Positions 1 to 5,976 of a DNA stretch of 64,000 bases are shown here, piece after piece. A program made the translations under genes and the position numbers. The notes beneath the pieces are model-generated. The model saw only the letters and a list, made by a program, of their open reading frames with translations, was not told where the DNA came from and did no database searches. This stretch comes from Phocaeicola intestinalis. Its GTDB lineage: Bacteria; Bacteroidota; Bacteroidia; Bacteroidales; Bacteroidaceae. The stretch covers positions 27,769 through 91,768 of the forward strand of contig NZ_JACSPP010000009.1 of NCBI RefSeq assembly GCF_014837065.1. The letters run 5' to 3'. Every line of letters starts with the position of its first letter. Within the stretch, counting starts at the first letter, position 1.

Positions 1-1029
1 GATGTCTTTTCCATCGAAGACGACGAGCAATCCGCCTACATCAACTATCTGCACATCACCAACGGGTGTATCAACCAAGCCTTCACGTTCGAATACAAAA
101 AGCGGCTGGAAGAAACGAAAGAAGAACTGCTGGAGATGGGCATCGTAGAAATGCGCGAACGCTACAAAAGCCAGTCGAAAGAAATCATCGTGCCGTTTGA
201 GTTAGATTTGGAAATGGAAGACGTAACTTTCACCATTCCCCAGCGGGGCGACAAGAAGCATCTGCTGGAGTTGTCCATCCTCAACGTAAAGCAATACAAA
301 GTAGACCGGCTGAAGCAAGCCGAAAAATTGAATCCCGAACAACGCAGTGTCCGTCTGCTAAAGGAAATCCAGGAACAACTGCACATGGACAAGATGCCCC
401 TGCACATCGAATGCTTCGACAATTCCAACATCCAGGGAGCGGATGCCGTAGCGGCTTGCGTGGTATTCAAGAAAGGACGCCCCAGCAAACAGGACTACCG
501 CAAATACATCATCAAGACAGTAGTAGGTCCCGATGATTATGCTTCGATGCAAGAAGTGGTACGCCGCCGCTACACACGCATTCTGGAAGAGCAAGGAGAA
601 TTGCCCGACCTGATTCTAACCGATGGCGGCAAAGGACAGATGGAAGTGGTGCGCCAAGTCATCGAAGACGAACTCAGTCTGCATATCCCGATAGCCGGAC
701 TTGCCAAAGACAACAAGCACCGCACTTCGGAAATTCTCTTCGGCTTTCCACCCAGAAACATCGGGCTCAAGCAGGGGACTCCCCTCTTCCACTTATTGGA
801 AAACATACAGAATGAAGTCCACCGCTTTGCCATCACTTTCCACCGCGACAAGCGGAGCAAAAGCCAGATTGCCTCGGCACTGGACGGCATCAAGGGCGTA
901 GGCAAAATGCGTAAGGAAGCGCTGCTGAAACATTTCAAGAGCGTGGCACGCATCAAGAAAGCCTCGCTGGAAGAACTCGCCGAAGTGGTAGGGATGAGCG
1001 TGGCGCAAACCATCAAAGAGACTTTGTGA
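1..1029 (+). CDS. uvrC: UvrABC excinuclease subunit C, C-terminal part (5' truncated by window edge)
   Basis: This is the C-terminal 342 residues of UvrC, the nuclease that makes the dual incisions in nucleotide excision repair after UvrB has bound the lesion. The frame is open from base 1, so the start lies outside the window. An RNase H-like endonuclease domain is recognisable by ECFDNSN, LILTDGGKGQ and KDNKHRTSEILF, which carry the acidic and histidine residues of the 5'-incision centre. The last 50 residues form the helix-hairpin-helix pair that binds DNA (GIKGVGKMRKEALLKHF). The N-terminal GIY-YIG domain is not in view. A strong hairpin follows the stop codon. Identification is secure. 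Confidence 0.97.
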   Translation, partial: DVFSIEDDEQSAYINYLHITNGCINQAFTFEYKKRLEETKEELLEMGIVEMRERYKSQSKEIIVPFELDLEMEDVTFTIPQRGDKKHLLELSILNVKQYKVDRLKQAEKLNPEQRSVRLLKEIQEQLHMDKMPLHIECFDNSNIQGADAVAACVVFKKGRPSKQDYRKYIIKTVVGPDDYASMQEVVRRRYTRILEEQGELPDLILTDGGKGQMEVVRQVIEDELSLHIPIAGLAKDNKHRTSEILFGFPPRNIGLKQGTPLFHLLENIQNEVHRFAITFHRDKRSKSQIASALDGIKGVGKMRKEALLKHFKSVARIKKASLEELAEVVGMSVAQTIKETL

Positions 1030-1045
1030 AACGAGTCTAACAATA

Positions 1046-1083
1046 CACAGAGCTTTTCGGAAATATTTTCCAAAAGCTCTGTG
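1046..1083. terminator. Bidirectional hairpin terminator between uvrC and the DUF1593 gene
   Basis: A perfect 12-bp stem (1046-1057 with 1072-1083) encloses a GGAAA/TTTCC inner stem. It lies between two converging genes and can serve both strands. Confidence 0.7.
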
Positions 1084-1127
1084 CCTGTATACTTTCTACC
1101 GTATCTGAAAAATCCGATTGGGCTTCA

Positions 1128-2468
1128 TTATTCCACATTCAACACAACTCGACGGTATGCCGTCAATGCTGGCATACCATTATCTGTAACTTCCAGAATC
1201 AAATGAATACTTTTACCCGAAGCATCTGTCGGAATTTGTAAGGTACATTGAGCAGAAGAATCTCCATCAAGTAGCATACTCCCTTTATAAGTGCTGGGGG
1301 CTTCATAAATTGTCCACTTGTAATGCAATTCATTCCCATCTACATCTTTCGATGCAGAAGCATCAAAGCACAAAACATCTCCTGCTTTTACCCTACGGAA
1401 TACACAATGTAAAGATGCATCCCCATCCAATACCGCCAACGGATGATGATTGGCATCCTCAAACTTATCTGTAGAAGTCCACAGCATACGTGCCGCAAAA
1501 TCATTCCATATCTGCTTCTGCCACTTATTTATACTTCCAACACCTTCGGATGTACTTGCATACACACCATAAGGGTCGTACTGCGTTTCGTCTTTTCCGC
1601 TCTTTTCTATAAAATCCATACCCCGTACACCCATTGTTTTTTTCTTAGAAAACCGGCCTCCCCAGCCTCCATACTCCAAACTATCCGGAACGTTCAGTCC
1701 ATTGGCATACACATATAGAAAAGAAGGGCTATCACCTTCCGTTGCCCACATCCGGTCGGGATAATATACACCCAAAGGCATACAGCATTGAATATGCTCG
1801 TCTGTCCACTCATCAGATGGTGCCCATCCATACACTTCCTTATTCCGGATATATACAATCTCTGGAAAATTATGAGCAATCCACGCGCCGGCATCATCTT
1901 GCCCTAAGACATCATAAATACGTAGCTTGTTTATGAAACGTTCAAGTTCTTTTTCGGTCCGGGTATGTTTTACCTTCCATATAGCTTGTGCTACTGTATT
2001 CATTCCACCCCATGCTGCAACCCAAACCGGACGTTTGTCTCCAGCCTTATCTACAGCTGAAATTATCAGTTCAGAGCCAGGAGAATCTTTGCCTTCTCCT
2101 ACTCCATCCATATTCGATTTTGCTTGTCCCCGTTTAACCAATGACAACAGATAATCTAAATCCGGATATCCTGCTGCATGCTTTTTCAAGCGTGGCAAGA
2201 CTTCTCCAAACTTCCGAACGACATCTTCCAGTTTCTCTGTCTTATCCGGATCGTCCATCCATACCTGTGAACTGATCAACCCTTCAATATCGATTACATT
2301 CGAGCATACCAACAAATGAAGCATCGATTGGATGTCATCAGGGTCAGTGCCCCCTAAATCTGTCGTTACAATCAACCGGCACTTTTCTTCTGGTGACAAT
2401 GTCTGTGCTGCGCTACACAATACAGACAATAGCATACAAACCCCAACAAATAAAAACTTCATGTTCAT
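1128..2468 (-). CDS. DUF1593 nucleoside-hydrolase-like secreted protein
   Basis: A secreted protein of about 446 residues with a signal peptide (MKFLFVGVCMLLSVLCSAAQ). The mature N-terminus reads LIVTTDLGGTDPDDIQSMLH, the DxxxxDPDD calcium-binding signature of the inosine-uridine nucleoside hydrolase fold as found in DUF1593. The C-terminal 100 residues look like an immunoglobulin-like beta domain (LDGDASLHC, FDASASKDVDGNELHYKW). Family members occur in polysaccharide-degrading bacteria, but their substrate is not established. The frame is open further upstream to 2534. The chosen start is preferred because a TATATTTG promoter box lies inside that extension and because the signal peptide begins here. 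The next methionine, at 2462, is equally plausible. Confidence 0.85.
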   Translation of the reverse strand: MNMKFLFVGVCMLLSVLCSAAQTLSPEEKCRLIVTTDLGGTDPDDIQSMLHLLVCSNVIDIEGLISSQVWMDDPDKTEKLEDVVRKFGEVLPRLKKHAAGYPDLDYLLSLVKRGQAKSNMDGVGEGKDSPGSELIISAVDKAGDKRPVWVAAWGGMNTVAQAIWKVKHTRTEKELERFINKLRIYDVLGQDDAGAWIAHNFPEIVYIRNKEVYGWAPSDEWTDEHIQCCMPLGVYYPDRMWATEGDSPSFLYVYANGLNVPDSLEYGGWGGRFSKKKTMGVRGMDFIEKSGKDETQYDPYGVYASTSEGVGSINKWQKQIWNDFAARMLWTSTDKFEDANHHPLAVLDGDASLHCVFRRVKAGDVLCFDASASKDVDGNELHYKWTIYEAPSTYKGSMLLDGDSSAQCTLQIPTDASGKSIHLILEVTDNGMPALTAYRRVVLNVE

Positions 2469-2514
2469 AACAAAATCAATTTTCTGTAAACTAAAAAAAT
2501 AATTACCCCTTCCG

Positions 2515-2522
2515 CAAATATA
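2515..2522 (-). promoter_or_regulatory. Bacteroides-type -7 box for the DUF1593 gene
   Basis: The minus strand reads TATATTTG, matching the TAnnTTTG -7 consensus, 47 bases before the proposed start. It lies within the longest possible ORF and so argues for the shorter start at 2468. Confidence 0.55.
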
Positions 2523-2576
2523 GAAGTTCTTCATGTTTCATACAAGTTTCATACCAGAGAATTGAATAAGAATCAT

Positions 2577-2584
2577 TATCTTTG
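2577..2584 (+). promoter_or_regulatory. Bacteroides-type -7 box for dtd
   Basis: TATCTTTG fits the TAnnTTTG consensus 20 bases before the dtd start. It is back to back with the minus-strand promoter of the divergent DUF1593 gene. Confidence 0.55.
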
Positions 2585-2604
2585 CGAAAAACCTAAAAAC
2601 CGAT

Positions 2605-3057
2605 ATGAGAGTAGTAATCCAACGTGTAAGCCATGCATCGGTCACCATCAACGGGACGTGCAGATCGGCTATTAAGGAAGGCTTCCTCGTCCTGCTTGGC
2701 ATCGAGGAAGCCGACGGACAAGAAGATGCAGACTGGCTATGCAAGAAAATCGTCAACCTGCGTGTATTTGATGACGAGAACGGAGTGATGAACAAATCCA
2801 TTCTGGAAGCAGGAGGCGATATCATCGTCGTCAGCCAGTTTACCCTGATGGCTTCTACCAAGAAGGGGAACCGTCCTTCGTACATCCGCGCCGCCAAGCA
2901 CGAAACCGCCATTCCTCTCTACGAATACTTCTGCAACGAACTGAGCATCGCCTTAGGCAAGCAGGTAGGTACCGGAGAATTCGGAGCCGACATGAAAGTA
3001 GAATTGCTGAACAACGGTCCCGTCACGATATGTATGGATACGAAGAATAAGGAATAA
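2605..3057 (+). CDS. dtd: D-aminoacyl-tRNA deacylase
   Basis: A 150-residue protein of the normal length for DTD, the proofreading enzyme that removes D-amino acids (and glycine mischarged on tRNA-Ala) from tRNA in the cytoplasm. It begins MRVVIQRVSHASVTING, the typical N-terminus, and carries both active-site motifs: SQFTL near residue 78 and NGPVT near residue 137. It is transcribed divergently from the DUF1593 gene and followed, after an inverted-repeat spacer, by the MazG-like/deoC pair. Identification is secure. Confidence 0.97.
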   Translation: MRVVIQRVSHASVTINGTCRSAIKEGFLVLLGIEEADGQEDADWLCKKIVNLRVFDDENGVMNKSILEAGGDIIVVSQFTLMASTKKGNRPSYIRAAKHETAIPLYEYFCNELSIALGKQVGTGEFGADMKVELLNNGPVTICMDTKNKE

Positions 3058-3068
3058 AAAAACAATCC

Positions 3069-3167
3069 AGTTGACAAGGTAACAAGTTGACGAGTTAACA
3101 AGGCTCTAAATACCTTGCATAACAATTCAAGACCTTGTTCCCTTGTCAACTCGTTAACTTGTCAACT
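3069..3167. repeat. Imperfect inverted repeat of about 35 bp filling the dtd-mazG spacer
   Basis: The left arm (3069-3103) and right arm (3133-3167) are about 83 per cent complementary. Both are built from repeated GTTGAC/GTTAAC words. The repeat fills nearly the whole 118-base gap and would fold into a long hairpin in the transcript. Confidence 0.7.
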
Positions 3168-3175
3168 AAATAATT

Positions 3176-3505
3176 ATGACAATCGAAGAAGCACAGAAAA
3201 CAGTCGATAACTGGATAAAGACCTACGGCGTACGCTACTTCAGCGAACTGACCAATATGGCGGTACTGACCGAGGAAGTTGGCGAACTGGCACGCATCAT
3301 GGCACGCACCTATGGCGACCAGTCGTTCAAGGAAGGCGAGAAACACGACCTGGGCGACGAAATGGCAGACGTACTTTGGGTGCTGCTCTGCCTTGCCAAC
3401 CAAACGGGCGTGAACCTGACCGAAGCTTTCCGGAAGAACCTGGAAAAGAAAACGGCACGCGATAAAGAAAGACATCAAAACAACCCAAAATTGAAAACGA
3501 CATGA
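3176..3505 (+). CDS. MazG-like nucleotide pyrophosphohydrolase
   Basis: A 109-residue all-helical protein of the MazG/dUTPase-like superfamily, which hydrolyses (d)NTPs to monophosphates and pyrophosphate. The metal-binding EExxE...DExxD pattern is visible as TEEVGE (residues 24-29) and GDEMADVLW (about 60-68). The single-domain length matches short house-cleaning MazG proteins rather than full-length MazG. The stop overlaps the deoC start by 4 nt (ATGA), so the two are translationally coupled. Pairing with deoC suggests a role in deoxynucleotide salvage or clean-up, which is inference. Confidence 0.9.
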   Translation: MTIEEAQKTVDNWIKTYGVRYFSELTNMAVLTEEVGELARIMARTYGDQSFKEGEKHDLGDEMADVLWVLLCLANQTGVNLTEAFRKNLEKKTARDKERHQNNPKLKTT

Positions 3506-4458
3506 GCAAGAACGAAGAATTTGAAAGCGAACTCTTCCAAAACTTGGATATGGAAGACAAAGAGCACCTGAACCAACCCAGCAAGTATGACATGGCATTG
3601 GGGAAATACAACACGGCATTAAAAGACGAGGACATCGCGGCAAAGACCGCCCACATTATCGAGAAATACGCGGCGGAAAACGACACGCCCGAAGTAAAGA
3701 AGTTCCTCTTCCATTGCATCGACCTCACCACGCTGAAATGTACGGACAGCGAAACCAGCGTCATGAAGTTCACCGAACGGGTCAATGCCTTCGATGACGA
3801 ACACCCCGACCTGAAGAACGTAGCAGCCATCTGCGTCTACCCCAACATGGCGGAAATCGTGCACGACACGCTGGAAGCCGATGACGTGAAGATAGCCTGC
3901 GTGTCGGGAGGTTTTCCTTCCTCGCAGACATTCACCGAAGTGAAAGTAGCAGAGACCGCCATGGCATTGCATGCCGGAGCCGACGAGATAGACATCGTGA
4001 TTCCGGTAGGCAAATTCCTCAGCGGCGACTATGAAGGCATGTGCGACGAGATTCAGGAACTGAAAGACGTGTGTGGTGAAAAACACCTGAAAGTAATCCT
4101 CGAAACGGGCGCATTAGGCTCTGCCGAAAACATCAAGAAAGCCTCTATCCTCGCCATGTATTCAGGAGCCGATTTCATCAAGACTTCCACCGGGAAAGAA
4201 AAGCCCGCCGCCACTCCCGAAGCAGCTTTCGTGATGTGCCAGGCAATCAAGGAATACTTCCTGGAGACCGGACGCAAAGTAGGATTCAAGCCTGCCGGAG
4301 GCATCAACACGGTACATGATGCGGTGGTATATTATACTATCGTAAAAGAACTGTTGGGCAAGGAATGGCTTACCAATGAACTGTTCCGCCTCGGGACCAG
4401 CCGTCTTGCCAACCTGCTTCTTTCCGACATCCTAGGCGAAGACACAAAGTTCTTCTAA
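3502..4458 (+). CDS. deoC: Deoxyribose-phosphate aldolase
   Basis: A 318-residue class I aldolase that splits 2-deoxyribose-5-phosphate into glyceraldehyde-3-phosphate and acetaldehyde in deoxynucleoside catabolism. It has DEIDIVIPVG, LKVILETGAL, the Schiff-base lysine region FIKTSTGK (near residue 231) and the second active-site lysine in GFKPAGGI. The first 80 residues extend beyond the E. coli enzyme, as is usual in Bacteroidales DeoC. The start overlaps the MazG-like gene by ATGA. Identification is secure. Confidence 0.96.
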   Translation: MSKNEEFESELFQNLDMEDKEHLNQPSKYDMALGKYNTALKDEDIAAKTAHIIEKYAAENDTPEVKKFLFHCIDLTTLKCTDSETSVMKFTERVNAFDDEHPDLKNVAAICVYPNMAEIVHDTLEADDVKIACVSGGFPSSQTFTEVKVAETAMALHAGADEIDIVIPVGKFLSGDYEGMCDEIQELKDVCGEKHLKVILETGALGSAENIKKASILAMYSGADFIKTSTGKEKPAATPEAAFVMCQAIKEYFLETGRKVGFKPAGGINTVHDAVVYYTIVKELLGKEWLTNELFRLGTSRLANLLLSDILGEDTKFF

Positions 4459-4546
4459 GCGGTTATCAGTCTCCCCTCTTCCTTTTCCATATCATGATGT
4501 GTTTATTGGAATGTTTGTTTAAGCTACACGTTAATATGATGAAGAA

Positions 4547-4786
4547 ATGAAAACCGATAAGAAAGATAAAGAACTTGACATAGCCTATTTCTTGTCGTTC
4601 TGCATTGAACAGTACAAGAACAAGCATCAAATGAGTGGTGAAGAAGTCGCTACCTTGTTTGAACGATATGGCGTATTGCCTTATTTGGAAGACAATTTTG
4701 AGGTGCTTCACACGCAAAGTCATCAATGGCTAATGGATGAGATAGAAGAACTGATAGACAGACGAAAAAGCGAAGCGAAGAAATGA
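4547..4786 (+). CDS. DUF3791 small protein, first gene of a three-gene cassette
   Basis: A 79-residue, charged, probably helical cytoplasmic protein. The sequence matches the pattern I know for DUF3791: FLSFCIEQYKNKHQMSGEEV, then LFERYGVLPYLEDNFEVLHT, then a C-terminal Asp/Glu-rich helix. There is no signal peptide or membrane segment. The stop overlaps the DUF3990 start by 4 nt (ATGA), so the two are probably made in fixed ratio. DUF3791 genes commonly sit beside DUF3990 genes in gut Firmicutes and Bacteroidota. No biochemical role is established. By position and size it could be the antidote of a toxin-antitoxin pair, which is inference only. Confidence 0.8.
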   Translation: MKTDKKDKELDIAYFLSFCIEQYKNKHQMSGEEVATLFERYGVLPYLEDNFEVLHTQSHQWLMDEIEELIDRRKSEAKK

Positions 4787-5265
4787 TACTTTATCACGGC
4801 AGTATAGAACAGGTGAAGAAGCCTGAAATAAGAAGAACCAACAGGGCGTTAGACTACGGAAGCGGTTTCTATACGACAACTTCAGAAAGGCAGGCTACGC
4901 TTTGGGTAAAACGCAAATTGGGACAAAAAAGCGGCACAGGTTACGTCAATGTCTATGAACTGGACGAAACATATCGCACACAGTTAGACGTTCTCCATTT
5001 TACGTCACCTACAGAGCAGTGGTTAGATTTCGTAATGGCTAACCGCATGGACAAGGACTTTGAACATCATCATGACATCGTGATAGGTCCTGTGGCCAAC
5101 GACCGTGTGTATGCCGCTTTTGCCTTATATGAAGGTGGATTGTTGAACAAAACGGAGCTAATCAATGAGTTGAAGACATACGTGCTTGTTGACCAATGGC
5201 TGTTCCATACGGAATGTTCCCTGCATTATCTCATATTTAAAGAAGCAAAGGAGGTGAAAGGATGA
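4783..5265 (+). CDS. DUF3990 protein, ADP-ribosyltransferase-fold
   Basis: A 160-residue protein of DUF3990, a family assigned to the ADP-ribosyltransferase clan. Clan-like features are the N-terminal LYHGS (candidate NAD-contacting histidine, residue 4), DYGSGFYTTTSERQATLW (about residues 24-41), and a C-terminal QWLFHTECSLHYL, with a conserved Glu in the position expected for the catalytic acid. It has no signal peptide, so it should act in the cytoplasm or be carried elsewhere by another system. It overlaps both neighbours by 4 nt. Whether it modifies a protein, nucleic acid or small molecule cannot be read from sequence. A toxin role is inference. Confidence 0.82.
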   Translation: MILYHGSIEQVKKPEIRRTNRALDYGSGFYTTTSERQATLWVKRKLGQKSGTGYVNVYELDETYRTQLDVLHFTSPTEQWLDFVMANRMDKDFEHHHDIVIGPVANDRVYAAFALYEGGLLNKTELINELKTYVLVDQWLFHTECSLHYLIFKEAKEVKG

Positions 5266-5513
5266 ACTTAGAAATTACCAACCAAAATCTGTATTTACTG
5301 TTGCCGGGAAAAGTAAGCCGGGTAGCGCAGATATACGCTAATGACCAAAAGATACCACTTCGAACAGCTCTTTACCGGTTTTATAGTTCGGATACTTACA
5401 AAAGACTGGCAGAGGAAACTACGAAGCTTTGGCACTTGGGCCCCGTAGCTCTCTATGCGGAATTCTCAGATGAATTGAAAAGAAAACATGAAATACGAAT
5501 GATTCCAAAGTAA
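5262..5513 (+). CDS. Small helical protein, third gene of the DUF3791/DUF3990 cassette
   Basis: An 83-residue protein starting inside the DUF3990 stop (ATGA overlap). I do not recognise a named domain with certainty. The core TALYRFYSSDTYKRLAEE followed by TKLWHLGPVALYAEF resembles small proteins I have seen encoded beside DUF3990 genes. It looks helical, soluble and mildly basic, with no signal peptide. Tight coupling to the ADP-ribosyltransferase-like gene suggests a shared complex or regulation. Nothing in the sequence indicates an enzymatic function. Confidence 0.75.
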   Translation: MNLEITNQNLYLLLPGKVSRVAQIYANDQKIPLRTALYRFYSSDTYKRLAEETTKLWHLGPVALYAEFSDELKRKHEIRMIPK

Positions 5514-5587
5514 ACAGTAGCTGCATAGGCAAAGACAACGGCTGTCCTGCCAGTCCCGATGAACCAGTACTGCTGTTTTAACGTGCT

Positions 5588-5650
5588 AGGACTGCAGTCC
5601 TTATATACTAGGACTACAGTCCTACCTATCAGGACTGATGGAAGGACTGA
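5588..5650. repeat. Tandem palindrome array 1 (AGGACT units)
   Basis: AGGACTGCAGTCCT (5588-5601) is a perfect 14-bp palindrome. AGGACTACAGTCCT (5610-5623) is nearly so, and degenerate AGGACTGA units begin at 5631 and 5643. Spacing of the first three units is 22 and 21 bp. The array lies in the 463-base gap between the DUF3990 cassette and the GH89 gene. A separate 7-bp-stem hairpin sits at 5761-5778. Confidence 0.75.
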
Positions 5651-5789
5651 TATGCATCCGGCAACGCAGCTGCCTGTATGCACGAAGCCATGCACCTGAT
5701 GCAGGGGAATAAGCCTGGTTCTTCCCTTTTGCATCATCGTATACAATCCAAAAATGAATGGCGGAATATAAATTCCGCAAACATCCCAT

Positions 5790-5867
5790 GTAGGGGCGTA
5801 TCGCATACGCCCGAATGCGTCAACTAATCCACGTGGATGTTTTCGGGCGTATGCGATACGCCCCTAC
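5790..5867. repeat. GTAG-type REP doublet (REPIN-like inverted repeat)
   Basis: Two perfect 26-bp arms (5790-5815 and 5842-5867) in inverted orientation are separated by 26 bases. Each arm starts with GTAG followed by a small hairpin, GGGCGTAT-CGC-ATACGCCC. This is the layout of REP elements mobilised by RAYT (TnpA-REP) transposases: a GTAG tetranucleotide 5' of a palindrome. The loop holds a 12-bp palindrome, ATCCACGTGGAT. No RAYT gene is in the window. Confidence 0.75.
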
Positions 5868-5919
5868 AGTTTATTGGGAAAATACGGTATCCATATTGCG
5901 AAAAGCCCCATGCGGCTTC

Positions 5920-5950
5920 TTTGTTCATTCGTTCATTTTTATTACATTTG
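5920..5950 (+). promoter_or_regulatory. Bacteroides-type promoter of the GH89 gene
   Basis: TTTG at 5920-5923 (-33 element) and TACATTTG at 5943-5950 (-7 element) are 19 bases apart, the usual spacing. The start codon follows 27 bases downstream. Confidence 0.65.
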
Positions 5951-5976
5951 CAAAAACCTATAAACAATGTAATAAT

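Noticed and set aside
2469..2534. Upstream extension of the DUF1593 gene
   Set aside because: It includes the TATATTTG promoter box and precedes the signal peptide, so the start at 2468 or 2462 is preferred.
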